From: Thaumarchaeota archaeon CSP1-1
GTDB lineage: Archaea > Thermoproteota > Nitrososphaeria > Nitrososphaerales > Nitrosopumilaceae
NCBI GenBank assembly: GCA_001443365.1
Contig: LDXL01000008.1
Span: 1-64,000 of the forward strand
Direction of reading: 5' to 3'
Length of the DNA: 64,000 nt
In this document: positions 1 through 9,114 of the stretch, one piece after another
How the letters are laid out: each line of letters opens with the position of its first letter
Position numbering within the stretch: the first letter of the stretch is position 1
Position numbers and translations under genes: made by a program
The notes under the pieces: generated by a model
Databases searched by the model: none
What the model was told of the DNA's origin: nothing
What the model saw: only the letters and a program-made list of their open reading frames with translations

Positions 1-305
1 ATTCCAAAAACAATTCCACCTAGTGCTGCAATGTAAATTTGTGCAAAGAATGCTTGGCCAGGAGCAGTTTGAATTAATTGAACTTGATCAGGCACCAGTT
101 GCTGTTTCATATAATTGGTAATTTGTGCAGCAATGTTGTCAAGTGGATCTGGCGTCGGGTAATAAAGGGCAATCCCATTAATTTCAATTGGTGTTAAATG
201 AAAAGTCAGAATAAAAACAGTGATGATTCCAACCACAATTGCAATTCTCAAAATGCGAGCTCTTAGCTCATCAAGATGTTTGGCAATTTCATGAATCTCA
301 GACAT
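1..305 (-). CDS. tatC: TatC, twin-arginine translocase subunit (5' part only)
   Basis: Reading leftwards from the ATG at 303-305 gives a protein starting MSEIHEIAKHLDELRAR followed by a hydrophobic segment and a soluble loop. The short N-terminal helix with H-x-x-E-L-R-x-R before the first membrane span is the typical TatC start. TatC is the polytopic membrane receptor for folded twin-arginine substrates. Only about 100 residues are in the window; the rest lies beyond base 1. The family call rests on the N-terminus alone. Confidence 0.8.
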   Translation of the reverse strand, partial: MSEIHEIAKHLDELRARILRIAIVVGIITVFILTFHLTPIEINGIALYYPTPDPLDNIAAQITNYMKQQLVPDQVQLIQTAPGQAFFAQIYIAALGGIVFG

Positions 306-336
306 CTGAGACTATTTTACAGTAAACTCTATTTAT

Positions 337-801
337 CTACTTGGTAGGAATCGGCAAGAGTTTCTCTTCTGGCAATCCTGCGTCTTTTTGCTCTTTTTCT
401 GAGATGTCTAGGAATTCAATTGTAATTACTGCTTTTGTATTGAATTTGGATTCTAATTCCTTTGCCAGCTCTGCAATTTCTTTTCCAGAATAGATCTCTT
501 TTGAATCTTTAAGAAAAACACGTTCTCCTTTTTCCATGTCTTTTCCACCAAATTTCTTTTTAAGAAATTTTGTGATTTCTGGCACCTCTTTTCGTTCTAT
601 GTTGTTATAGTAAAATGTAATTCCTTTAATTGGAGTATAATCAAAAGGCGTTCCATTTCTATAAAGAAATACCCCAATAAAAATAGCATCTTCTTCTGGT
701 TCTCTAGTGCATTTTATTTCCCAAAGTAGAACTTTGCTTGTATCATAGGTTAGCTTTTCTACTTCATCAATTGTTAATTTCCAGTATCTGCATCTAGTCA
801 T
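337..801 (-). CDS. Conserved-looking hypothetical protein, 154 aa
   Basis: A 154-residue soluble, charged protein with no signal peptide or membrane span. I do not recognise the family. The centre is Lys/Glu-rich (KKKFGGKDMEKGERVF around residues 80-97) and the C-terminus ends LLPIPTK. It lies 31 nt upstream of tatC on the same strand, so the two may be cotranscribed, but nothing in the sequence suggests a Tat role. Confidence 0.7.
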   Translation of the reverse strand: MTRCRYWKLTIDEVEKLTYDTSKVLLWEIKCTREPEEDAIFIGVFLYRNGTPFDYTPIKGITFYYNNIERKEVPEITKFLKKKFGGKDMEKGERVFLKDSKEIYSGKEIAELAKELESKFNTKAVITIEFLDISEKEQKDAGLPEEKLLPIPTK

Positions 802-908
802 ACAAATCCAACAATTTTACTGCTATAAATTGGTTAAAAATTTTAATTAATTTTTCCTACCTGACATACTCGATGAAGGTATTTGCTAGTGTGTTGGCTA
901 CTTTTTAT

Positions 909-1844
909 TTAATTCGAGGGTAGAATAGTGAAAGATTTTCCAATAAACTCTTTAGTTGGAATTACAATGCCTTCGTTTCTATCATTTGTAACTATGATGT
1001 GTAATGTACCAACTGAAGTTATTGTGCCTGTGACATCTCCGATTTTTATTTTCTGACCCACCTTAAAGATTGAGCGATGATTAGCTGCCCCTGCTATAGC
1101 TGCTGGGAGCACATCTTTTAGAGTAAATCCCAAGCCAACTGCAATTGCTGCACCAATGGCAACAGCAATGCTCCAAGCAAATGCAGATACTAGTATTGGT
1201 ATTATTGATTCTCCAATTCCTAATTGAGTAATAGCAACTGCAAAGATTATTCCATACATTACCACTTTGATGCCTGTAATGACATACCTTGCATTTCCAA
1301 AGCCGTGGCTTACGATTTCTTGATCAACCCATTTAATGACAAATTTAACAATAATAATAGAGCCAATTATTAGAATTAGAACAAATGCCAACAAATTTGG
1401 AATCCATAACCACAAGTCAGTCAAAGCCGTGCTAAGTTCTACAAATTGAAGTGCGTTTATGGCTGCAACAATAAAGAATATGTAAACAAACCATTTGATC
1501 GTAGCTGCAATGAGCTTGGCAGAGTTTAATTTATTGGAAGAAAGATCAAGTATTTGCGAGTCAGCATTTTTTTGAAAGTCAACTTTTTGTAATATTTTTG
1601 TTGCTGCTTTTTCTACCCCTCTTCCAACAAGCTTTCCTGCTACTAGTCCAATTATCAATAAGATAACAGCTGCAACTATTTTTGGAACAGACTCTGCTAC
1701 ATTATTTGCAAATGTAGTAAGCCCCTCAGTAGCAGGCGAGTAAAATTGGTTTACGCTTTCCTGAGCATACGCAAAGCCTGTGCCAGATATAACTAAAATG
1801 AAAACTGCTGATAATATCATTGTGTTAATTCTTAATTTTTGCAT
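909..1844 (-). CDS. MscS-family mechanosensitive ion channel
   Basis: 311 residues. An N-terminal hydrophobic stretch (about 9-27, ending near FAYAQ) looks like a signal peptide. It is followed by at least four hydrophobic spans (roughly 53-73, 112-135, 142-168, 190-245). The last span is the Gly/Ala-rich pore helix typical of MscS (AFAWSIAVAIGAAIAVGLGF), followed by a short beta domain (VGQKIKIGDVTGTITSVG) that matches the MscS middle domain. The large MscS C-terminal domain is missing, so this is a short MscS. Its role would be tension-gated solute release in the cytoplasmic membrane. Confidence 0.85.
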   Translation of the reverse strand: MQKLRINTMILSAVFILVISGTGFAYAQESVNQFYSPATEGLTTFANNVAESVPKIVAAVILLIIGLVAGKLVGRGVEKAATKILQKVDFQKNADSQILDLSSNKLNSAKLIAATIKWFVYIFFIVAAINALQFVELSTALTDLWLWIPNLLAFVLILIIGSIIIVKFVIKWVDQEIVSHGFGNARYVITGIKVVMYGIIFAVAITQLGIGESIIPILVSAFAWSIAVAIGAAIAVGLGFTLKDVLPAAIAGAANHRSIFKVGQKIKIGDVTGTITSVGTLHIIVTNDRNEGIVIPTKEFIGKSFTILPSN

Positions 1845-1871
1845 TCTCTAAATCGGCGTTGTTGGATCGGC

Positions 1872-1880
1872 ATATTTATA
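1872..1880 (-). promoter_or_regulatory. TATA-like element of the MscS gene
   Basis: On the minus strand TATAAATAT lies about 28 nt before the ATG at 1844, the distance expected of an archaeal TATA box serving a leaderless or nearly leaderless transcript. It partly overlaps the left arm of a 9-bp inverted repeat (ACTCATCGA at 1880-1888, TCGATGAGT at 1917-1925). Confidence 0.45.
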
Positions 1881-2115
1881 CTCATCGAAACATTTGTTCT
1901 ATTAGGGATCTTATTATCGATGAGTGACTTGATTATTTCTAGCTTAATTTTTGTGGACATTTAAAGTAAGTTTGAATGTTTGTAAGTTAAACAAAGTCGA
2001 TAAATTTTCTGTTATACATTTAATTCTACATCGTTAACCTATTTGAAAAAATCATTTACAAAAATCTCTCATAAAATTAAATCTATAAATGAAATTTAAG
2101 ATCATCTTATAACTC

Positions 2116-2132
2116 AGTATGACGTACATACT
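2116..2132. promoter_or_regulatory. Dyad AGTATG-N5-CATACT, likely operator of the RHH gene
   Basis: A perfect 6-bp inverted repeat with a 5-bp spacer ends five bases before the start codon of the small RHH protein. RHH repressors usually bind short dyads at their own promoter, so autoregulation is a reasonable inference. Confidence 0.4.
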
Positions 2133-2137
2133 TTAAG

Positions 2138-2293
2138 ATGGGAATAAGAGTAACAGTTGTACTTGATCAAAGTAATGTAGAAAAGCTACGTGGAATTCAA
2201 GCCAAACTAATCAAAAACTCCACTAAATCTGTTAGCTTTTCAAATGTACTAAATCAAGTTGTAGAAGAAGGACTAAGAAAATTTAAACCATAA
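2138..2293 (+). CDS. Small ribbon-helix-helix DNA-binding protein, 51 aa
   Basis: ATG at 2138 opens a 51-residue protein beginning MGIRVTVVLDQSNVEKLRG and ending in EEGLRKF plus two residues. A short beta strand (RVTVVLD) followed by two helices is the RHH (CopG/Arc/MetJ-like) pattern, and the 61-residue protein at 8724-8909 has the same layout (RITIILDDDIVKKLR). It probably acts as a dimeric transcription factor. It lies 91 nt upstream of purS, with a dyad just before its own start. Its target is unknown. Confidence 0.65.
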   Translation: MGIRVTVVLDQSNVEKLRGIQAKLIKNSTKSVSFSNVLNQVVEEGLRKFKP

Positions 2294-2384
2294 TAATTAA
2301 GATTCTTTATCACTTTAATTCTCTAGTTAATTCTAAATGAAAATTTCCAATAGATATAATATGCTTTAACTTAAAAGCAAAATC

Positions 2385-2645
2385 ATGTCATTATATACAG
2401 TTCATGTTATAATTGAAAATAAACCAGGCATTAGTGATCCAGAAGGTGAAACTATATTGAAGGATCTTGTTCTAAAAGGTAGTTATTCGTCGGTAAAAAA
2501 AATACGTTCTGCAAAGATGTTAAAATTTAAGATAAATGAAAAAAATAAGGCACTTGCAGAAAAAAAAATTCAAAAACTATGCGATGATCTTCGAATTTAT
2601 AATCCAATGGTAAGCAAAATTACGATAGAGGTTTTTGAGGATTAG
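2385..2645 (+). CDS. purS: PurS, formylglycinamide ribonucleotide amidotransferase small subunit
   Basis: 86 residues, the usual PurS length. It has the family's beta-strand start (YTVHVIIENKPGISDPEGET) and the core KGSYSSVKKIRSAKMLKFKI. PurS bridges the glutaminase PurQ and the synthetase PurL in step 4 of de novo purine synthesis (FGAR to FGAM). A TATA-like GATATAATAT lies about 25-33 nt before the ATG. Its stop codon overlaps that of the convergent CBS gene by 2 nt. purQ and purL follow beyond that gene, so purS is a separate transcription unit. Confidence 0.93.
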   Translation: MSLYTVHVIIENKPGISDPEGETILKDLVLKGSYSSVKKIRSAKMLKFKINEKNKALAEKKIQKLCDDLRIYNPMVSKITIEVFED

Positions 2646-3064
2646 GATTCATCTGATAGAATATTTTCTACTGTGCCTTCAATTAACAACCTACTTCGTA
2701 AAAATCCTACCAAATCAGTCTGAGTGATTACTCCTACAAGATTCTCATTTTCTAGAACTAAAAGTCGACGTATATTGTTATTTAGCATTTTTTGTACAGC
2801 ATCCTCAATATCAGTTGATGGTTCAACCCATCTGAATTTATAAGACATAATATCCTTGAGAGGAATTTTTGAGGCTTGCTTATCTTCTGATGTTATCTTT
2901 AGAAGAAAATCCTTTTCTGTTACCACGCCGATCGGCTTTCCATCTTTTACGATTACTAAGAAACTAATACCCTTTTTAGAAATTAGCTGTGCTGCTTCAA
3001 GAGCCGTTTTATTATACTCTATAGTAATTACATTTTTTTGCATAATATCTCGTACTTGTACCAT
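2642..3064 (-). CDS. Two-CBS-domain protein
   Basis: 140 residues made almost wholly of two CBS repeats (about 1-60 and 70-130), each with the G-V-(V/I)-T-x-x-D motif (GVVTEKDFL and GVITQTDLV). Stand-alone CBS pairs bind adenine nucleotides or similar ligands and act as energy sensors, often on partner proteins. It sits on the opposite strand between purS and purQ and is read divergently from purQ. Control of purine synthesis by nucleotide levels is a tempting idea from context only. Confidence 0.85.
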   Translation of the reverse strand: MVQVRDIMQKNVITIEYNKTALEAAQLISKKGISFLVIVKDGKPIGVVTEKDFLLKITSEDKQASKIPLKDIMSYKFRWVEPSTDIEDAVQKMLNNNIRRLLVLENENLVGVITQTDLVGFLRSRLLIEGTVENILSDES

Positions 3065-3142
3065 GTCAATTGATGTTATTGATTCAAATAAAAATGGTTT
3101 TACGTGCTTTGATTTTAATAACGCATATCACTTAAGAAAACT

Positions 3143-3823
3143 GTGAAAGTCGGGGTCGTTGTTTTTCCTGGCAGTAATTGTGATCGCGATATGTATCACG
3201 TTCTTAGCGATGTTTTTAAAATTGACACTCAATTTTTTTGGCATGAAAAAAAACTCCCAAAAAACCTAGATGCAATTATACTTCCTGGAGGATTTTCATA
3301 TGGCGACCGACTTCGAGCAGGAGCTATTGCTGCTCACAGTCCTGTAATATCTGATGTCAAAAAATTTGCTTCTCATGGTATGCCAATATTGGGTGTCTGC
3401 AATGGATTCCAAATTTTAGTAGAAGCCGAGTTATTGCCAGGTGCTTTATTGAAAAATAATTCGTTGAATTTTATGTGTAAATGGACAAATCTCATAGTTG
3501 AAAATAATAGTACCCCATTTACTAACAAATTAAAAATGCACCAAAAAATCCCAATACCTATTGCAAACGGTGAAGGAAGATATTACGCAGATGGAAAAAC
3601 CATAAATCTACTTAAAAAAAATCACCAAATTGTTTTTAGATACGCTGATGATGTAAATGGTTCTACATTAAGGATAGCAGGAATATGTAACAAAGAAGGA
3701 AATGTAGTTGGAATGATGCCTCATCCAGAGCGTGCAACAGAACCTGAAATTAACCCAATAGACTCTAAACCTGCCTCATTAATTTTTGAATCTCTTCTAA
3801 ATGCCATTGGTGTGACACAATGA
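3143..3823 (+). CDS. purQ: PurQ, FGAM synthase glutaminase subunit
   Basis: 226-residue class I glutamine amidotransferase that supplies ammonia to PurL. The start is GTG (3143). Visible motifs are the N-terminal VVFPGSNCD, the oxyanion strand LPGGFSYGD, the nucleophile Cys86 in GVCNGFQ and the catalytic His/Glu in MPHPERAT near residue 197. The stop overlaps the purL start (ATGA), indicating translational coupling. It heads the purQLF operon. Confidence 0.95.
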   Translation: MKVGVVVFPGSNCDRDMYHVLSDVFKIDTQFFWHEKKLPKNLDAIILPGGFSYGDRLRAGAIAAHSPVISDVKKFASHGMPILGVCNGFQILVEAELLPGALLKNNSLNFMCKWTNLIVENNSTPFTNKLKMHQKIPIPIANGEGRYYADGKTINLLKKNHQIVFRYADDVNGSTLRIAGICNKEGNVVGMMPHPERATEPEINPIDSKPASLIFESLLNAIGVTQ

Positions 3824-5984
3824 GCCTCGCAAAACAAGAATCTATTTATCTTGAAAAAAAAATTGGTCGTAAACCCACTTCAACTGAATTTCAAATAGTA
3901 GCAGCCGAATGGTCTGAGCACTGTTCTTACAAATCATCAAAAAAACACCTCAAGATGCTACCAATGAGTGGCTCTATGTTATTTCTGAAAAGGGCTATGA
4001 CTCTGGAGTCCTAGATGTTGGTGAAAATTACGTTGTAACAGTGCATATTGAAAGTCACAACCATCCATCAGCTGTTGAACCATTTGGAGGGGCAGCAACT
4101 GGTGTTGGTGGTGTAATAAGAGATATTCTATCAGCTGGGACTAGACCAATTGCAATACTTGATGGTTTGCGTTTTGGAGATATCGAAAAAGATCCTCATG
4201 CTAGATGGCTTTTCAAAAATGCAGTATCAGGTATTGCCGATTATGGGAATTGTTTAGGCATTCCAACAATTGGAGGGGAAGTAGAATTTGATAACTGTTA
4301 TGCTAACTATGCATTAGTTGATGTTGCTGCTATAGGATTTGGTAAAAAGGATAAACTGATAAAAAATAGAGCAATCAAAGGAGATCTAGTTGTCTTAATT
4401 GGCGGTCCTACTGGAAGAGATGGAATAGGTGGTTCTCAATTTGCTTCAGATTCATTAGAATCAGAAAATAGATCTGCAGTCCAAATACCTGATCCTTTCA
4501 TTGAAAAATTAATTATTGAAGCAATTTTGGAAGCAAGAGATCAAAAATGTATCAAAGCAATGAAGGACCTTGGCGGAGGTGGCTTGTCTTGTGCTGTTTC
4601 TGAGACTGCAGATTCCCTTGGTGTAGGAATAGAATTAGACGTAAATCAAATTCATACAAGAGAGTCTAATATGAAGCCAGATGAAATTATGGTTTCTGAA
4701 TCTCAAGAAAGAATGCTGATAATTACTGACAAGAAAAAACTAAATACACTCAAAATCATTTGCAAAAAATTTCGTATTCAATGTTCTGTAATAGGCAAAG
4801 TAAAAACGGATAGTTTAATGCAAGTGAAAAAAGGGGCAAAAATTTTGGCTGCCTTACCTACCAAGATTGTTGCAAACGCTCCACTACTTGATAGACCATC
4901 AGCTATCCCTAAATATCTTAATAAATTACAAAAAGAGCCATTTCTAAAAACACCAACAAATTTTTCCAACATTTTACTGAAAATGATTTCTAGCCCAAAC
5001 ATTGCAAATAAAAGATGGGTCTACGGTCAGTATGATCACGAAGTTGGAATTCGGACAGTAATCAAACCAGGTAACGATGCTTCTGTCTTAAGACTTGATA
5101 ATGGGAAATTCCTCGCAGCAAAAATTGATGGAAATCCCAAACACTGCTATATCGACCCAAGACAAGGCGCAATAGGATGCTTTGAGGAAGCATGCAGAAA
5201 TGTAGTATGTACAGGTGCTACCCCAATTGGCATGGTTGATCATCTACAATTTGGGAATCCTGAAGATCCTGAAATTTTTTGGACTTTTTTGGAATCCCTG
5301 AAAGGCATAACTGATTTTGCAAAAAGTTTCAAAATCCCATGTGTTGGCGGAAAGGTTAGTTTTTACAATGAAACTCCTAAAGGTCCTATCAAACCAACTC
5401 CGTTAATTGGGATATTAGGTATTATCGAAAAACATCCCCTTCGTCCACTCCAAATATCAAATGATGATGTTCTTGTAATTGTCGGACAAACAAAAAATGA
5501 GTTGGGAGGCTCTGAATACATTGAATACATACATGGATTAATCGGTGGCAGATGCCCGGAGGTTGATTTTAAGGCCTCAAAGCAAAATATGGAGACGATT
5601 TTAGAGGTAATTAGAAAAGATATTGTAAAATGCGTTCACGATTGCTCAAAAGGTGGTTTGGCAATTGCAGTTTCTGAACTATGCATGATTAATAATATTG
5701 GATGCAAGATTTCTTTAGAAAAAATCCCCTCTGAAAAACTACAGACTGATCGATTACTATTCTCAGAAAGTCATTCTAGATATCTTGTTGTTGTAGAGAA
5801 AAAAAATCTAAAGAACGTTCAGAATATTTTATCTAAGAAAAAGGTGCAGTATAATGTGATAGGAAATTTTGGAGGGTCAAAAATCATAATTGAAAGAAAT
5901 TCAAAAAAGATTGCAAATCTAAGAGTTGATAAGGCTAGATTAAAGTGGATGAACTCATTAGAGGAATTGGTATTGCATGGTTAA
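3820..5984 (+). CDS. purL: PurL, FGAM synthase large subunit, with apparent -1 frameshift
   Basis: PurL converts FGAR, ATP and ammonia to FGAM. The N-terminal frame (3820-4014) carries [16 protein letters not shown] and then runs into TAG at 4012. The remaining 640 or so residues ([47 protein letters not shown]) continue in the -1 frame, which is open from at least 3942. Its reading [20 protein letters not shown] fills the gap missing from the first frame. One lost base (or a lost 4-base repeat unit) near 3960-3964 explains it. An in-frame A-AAA-AAA run at 3939-3945 would also permit ribosomal slippage. A sequencing error, a real mutation or programmed shifting are all possible. Overlaps purF by 8 nt. 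Confidence 0.88.
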
Positions 5985-7410
5985 GGAAAATTGTGGAGTC
6001 GTAGGGGTATTCAGCTTAGATGGTTCAAATGTAATACCTATGGTAATTGATTCACTTCGTGCTTTACAACATAGGGGTCAAGAAGCCTGGGGTCTAGCAA
6101 TTCCAAAAAAAGATCCCATGAAAAAAATTGGTCTTGTGTCCGCATCTGCTTCAGAATTTAAAAAAATCTCAGAAGAATATGCCTCCCCAGCAGCAATAGG
6201 TCATGTAAGATATTCTACAATTGGAAAAAGCAATTTAGAGAACGCACAACCGCTTAAAGTCAAAGATCTTTGTGTGGCACATAATGGAACAATCTCAAAT
6301 GTAGAAGAACTCTCAAATCTTGTAGGGGGTTGCACTTTTACTCCACAAAATGCAAGTGATACTCTTGTGGCAGCTCAGCGTCTTGTATCTTTGATTTCAG
6401 AAACAGGAAAACTTTCAAGCGCTCTTTCAATCCTCAAAAATGAAATGATTGGATCATATTGCTTTACTTTCTTATCTGATGATAATTCTGTTTATGCTGC
6501 ACGAGACCCGAAAGGTTTTAGACCTATGGTTTTGGGACAAAAAGAAGAAAATAACTCTTACATCGTGGCATCTGAATCCTCAGCTTTGTCAGCTGTTAGT
6601 GCAAAATTGATTAGGGATGTAAAACCCGGCGAACTAATCAAATTCAGTAAAAATGGAATGGAGACAGAAATGTTTTCAGATGCTAATACTAGGTGTCATT
6701 GTTCCTTTGAATTTACTTATTTTGCTCATCCGACAAGTAAAATGGAAGGAACAAATGTGTACATGGCAAGAAAGAGAATAGGCCAATATTTGGCACGAAA
6801 ATTTCCAATCAAAGATGCAGACATGGTTATCCCAGTTCCAGATTCTGCTAGGCCAGCAGCATTAGGTTATGCTCAAGAACTAGGTATTCCATTTGATGAG
6901 GGTCTCTTAAAAGATCGCTATAGTAAGAAAGGGCCTCTTAGAAGTTTTATCGAACCCCACCAAAGCGATAGAATTGAAATTAATCGCTGGATTTTTCCTA
7001 TAACTGAGATTATTGATGGGAAACATGTTGTCGTCATAGACGACAGCCTAGTACGTGGTACGAGCTCCAAAGCAATTATCAAAGCGTTAAGAAGAGCTGG
7101 AGCAAAAAAAATTAGCATGGTAATTACATATCCACCAATTAGATTTCCCTGTTATGCAGGAATTGATTTTCCATCTCAAGAAGAATTGGCAACTTATGTA
7201 GACGGCAAGGATGTTACTCTGGAGCAGATCACTGAAAAGGTACGCTCCGACATTGGTGCCGATTTCCTTGGATACAATGATTCTGAAAATCTTGCAAATG
7301 CAATAGGTATTCCTCATGACTCAATGTGTTTTACATGTTCTACTGGAAACTATGACTCATTAGGAATAAAGCCTTTATTTAAAACAAGAATTGAGATGAA
7401 GGGCGAATAA
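5977..7410 (+). CDS. purF: PurF, amidophosphoribosyltransferase
   Basis: 477 residues; first committed step of purine synthesis (PRPP plus glutamine to phosphoribosylamine). The N-terminus [12 protein letters not shown] implies removal of a five-residue propeptide to expose the nucleophile Cys6. The glutaminase domain (QHRGQEAWGLA, GHVRYSTIG) is followed by the phosphoribosyltransferase domain with the PRPP motif VVIDDSLVRGTSS near residues 350-362. Cysteines in CHCSFEF, FPCYAG and CFTC match the ligand pattern of the 4Fe-4S (Bacillus-type) enzymes, so an iron-sulfur form is likely. It overlaps the end of purL. Confidence 0.95.
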   Translation: MVKENCGVVGVFSLDGSNVIPMVIDSLRALQHRGQEAWGLAIPKKDPMKKIGLVSASASEFKKISEEYASPAAIGHVRYSTIGKSNLENAQPLKVKDLCVAHNGTISNVEELSNLVGGCTFTPQNASDTLVAAQRLVSLISETGKLSSALSILKNEMIGSYCFTFLSDDNSVYAARDPKGFRPMVLGQKEENNSYIVASESSALSAVSAKLIRDVKPGELIKFSKNGMETEMFSDANTRCHCSFEFTYFAHPTSKMEGTNVYMARKRIGQYLARKFPIKDADMVIPVPDSARPAALGYAQELGIPFDEGLLKDRYSKKGPLRSFIEPHQSDRIEINRWIFPITEIIDGKHVVVIDDSLVRGTSSKAIIKALRRAGAKKISMVITYPPIRFPCYAGIDFPSQEELATYVDGKDVTLEQITEKVRSDIGADFLGYNDSENLANAIGIPHDSMCFTCSTGNYDSLGIKPLFKTRIEMKGE

Positions 7411-7411
7411 A

Positions 7412-7657
7412 ATGGAAATTGCGTATGTTTTAGTTAAAAGTGAGATCGCACATGAAATGGAGGTATTAAATGAAATTCTAAAACTTGATGGAGTAAAAGA
7501 GGTAAAAGGAACATTTGGGCTCTATGACATTTTCGTTAAAATTGAAGCATCTTCAAGCACTGAAATTCAAAATATAATCACCAAAAAAATTCGACATCTC
7601 AAACACGTAATTTCTACTAGTACTCTTTCAGTAATCCCAGAACAGGGTGGCACCTAA
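7412..7657 (+). CDS. Stand-alone Lrp/AsnC-type ligand-binding (RAM) domain protein
   Basis: 81 residues with the RAM-domain alpha/beta pattern (AYVLVKSE, LKLDGVKEVKGTFGLYDIFVKIE, TSTLSVIPEQ) and no helix-turn-helix. Such single-domain proteins bind amino acids or other small molecules as oligomers and may partner with full Lrp proteins. It starts 2 nt after the purF stop, so it belongs to the purQLF operon and may report a metabolite of that pathway. Two relatives lie at 59112-59572. Confidence 0.8.
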   Translation: MEIAYVLVKSEIAHEMEVLNEILKLDGVKEVKGTFGLYDIFVKIEASSSTEIQNIITKKIRHLKHVISTSTLSVIPEQGGT

Positions 7658-7824
7658 CTCGAATCTTTTTGTTTACCACTTTTCCGTAAAAATCTATTTA
7701 TTATAATTCACATTAACATATAATATTCTTATAATATCTTTATCATTTTTTTAAATATTTTAGTAAATTACCACTTTGGAACTAAAATTTTACAATTTGA
7801 TCCAGATTCGATATAAGAATCACC

Positions 7825-7838
7825 GATCTATAAAGATC
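7825..7838. promoter_or_regulatory. Dyad GATCT-ATAA-AGATC between TATA box and start of the TrmB-type gene
   Basis: A perfect 5-bp inverted repeat ends one base before the ATG at 7840. A TATA-like GATATAAG lies at 7810-7817. A dyad between TATA box and start site is where a repressor would block transcription, so this may be an autoregulatory operator. Confidence 0.35.
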
Positions 7839-7839
7839 T

Positions 7840-8727
7840 ATGAATGAAGCCGAAAAATCAATCAATATTCTCAATTCTAGCCCTGATTCTAAATTATATG
7901 AATACAAATTAGGAATTGAAAGAATTACTATGGAATTAGTAAAATTTGGTTTAACAAAAACACAAGCAAAGGTTTTCATATATTTGGGCAAATACGGTTC
8001 AAAATCCTCCCCTGAAGTATGTAAAGATCTCAAATTGCCACGAACTGAAACATATCATGTACTTAATGAGTTGACCAATCGCGGGATTGTAGTTAGCGAA
8101 TTTTCTTATCCAACTAAATTTTCAGCCATACCTATGGAGAAAGCAATCTCTACTATGGTAAAAACTGAACAAACAAAGATTGGAATGTTAGCAGAAAAAG
8201 AAAAAGAGATCACGCAGTTATGGCATCAGATTCCCTGCTTTTTTACTAAATCTAATGAACCAGAGTGCGAAAAATTCCAAATGCTTCAAGGTTCATCAAG
8301 AATTCATAGTAAAATGCAGAATATGATTTCAAACTCTAAAATTGGTTGTAAATTATTATGTGGTGCAAAGGATCTTTCAAGGTTTTATTATTCAAATTTG
8401 ATTGAAATATTTGAGGCCTCCTCCTCGAATATGAAATTATTAATTTCATCAGATGTCCTTGTTCCTCATTTAATCCAAAACATGAATAAATCAAGTATAA
8501 GATCTTGGCCAAAAAATATGGCAAAAAATCAATGTTTTCTTTTAAAAGATGATGATGAATTATTAATTTTCTTGAGAAATGCCAACTTTCCGACTAGAAA
8601 CATTTTTGCTTTTTGGACTAATTCCAAATCCCTAATTGATTCGATTTGCCTTCTTTTCGATTATTCTTGGGACCACTCAAAACCAATTAAACAAGCAAAT
8701 TTAATAATTTCTGAGTTAGGTAACTAA
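7840..8727 (+). CDS. TrmB-family transcription regulator (paralogue of 52116-52985)
   Basis: 295 residues. Residues about 35-100 form a TrmB-type winged helix (LTKTQAKVFIYLGKYGSKSS, then EVCKDLKLPRTETYHVLNEL). A helical linker (EKEKEITQLW) and a C-terminal ligand or effector region follow. TrmB proteins are archaeal sugar- or metabolite-responsive regulators, but no sugar-binding signature is obvious here. It is closely related to the product at 52116, and both sit beside pur genes. The 3' end overlaps the convergent RHH gene by 4 nt. Confidence 0.82.
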   Translation: MNEAEKSINILNSSPDSKLYEYKLGIERITMELVKFGLTKTQAKVFIYLGKYGSKSSPEVCKDLKLPRTETYHVLNELTNRGIVVSEFSYPTKFSAIPMEKAISTMVKTEQTKIGMLAEKEKEITQLWHQIPCFFTKSNEPECEKFQMLQGSSRIHSKMQNMISNSKIGCKLLCGAKDLSRFYYSNLIEIFEASSSNMKLLISSDVLVPHLIQNMNKSSIRSWPKNMAKNQCFLLKDDDELLIFLRNANFPTRNIFAFWTNSKSLIDSICLLFDYSWDHSKPIKQANLIISELGN

Positions 8728-8909
8728 TCCTTTTCTTTTTTTAGATATTCATTAAGAGCTTCTTTAATTACACTAGTAAGAGTAACAGAACTGGTTGTTC
8801 CCATCAACAATTTTGCCTGTCGCTTTCGAAGTTTTTTTACAATATCATCATCTAGTATTATGGTAATCCGATGACCATCCATTTTTGATTCTAACATCCC
8901 AGATTTCAA
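8724..8909 (-). CDS. Ribbon-helix-helix protein, 61 aa
   Basis: 61 residues. RITIILDDDIVKKLRKRQAK is the RHH beta strand plus first helix, and SVTLTSVIKEALNEYLKK the second helix. The first 11 residues (MKSGMLESKMD) may be extra, with translation starting at Met10. It is probably a dimeric DNA-binding repressor. The region upstream on its strand (8951-9006) holds two inverted repeats that could be its operators. Confidence 0.72.
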   Translation of the reverse strand: MKSGMLESKMDGHRITIILDDDIVKKLRKRQAKLLMGTTSSVTLTSVIKEALNEYLKKEKD

Positions 8910-8950
8910 TTACTCCTAATCCTCATTAACCTAATCAAAACACTAAATTT

Positions 8951-9006
8951 TTACTATTTTTGATAGTAATTAAGGTAAAGATTGTTCTTGTTTTCATTAC
9001 CTAATT
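8951..9006. promoter_or_regulatory. Two nested inverted repeats upstream of the RHH gene
   Basis: TTACTAT (8951-8957) and ATAGTAA (8963-8969) form a perfect 7-bp dyad with a 5-bp spacer. AATTAAGGTAA (8968-8978) and TTACCTAATT (8997-9006) form a second dyad with one bulge. They lie in the divergent gap between the RHH gene and the membrane-anchored protein at 9115 and are candidate binding sites. Confidence 0.3.
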
Positions 9007-9114
9007 AAGAAATTATGAAGTAAATATAATATGTGAACTAAGTAATCCAAGTTTTAAGACACTTTAGTCATTATTACAAGTAATTTTAAAAGTCATACAC
9101 TACTCTTAGTTTTA

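Noticed and set aside
2856-3146. 96-residue plus-strand frame opposite the CBS gene
   Set aside because: Antisense shadow; the CBS-domain protein on the minus strand has clear family motifs.
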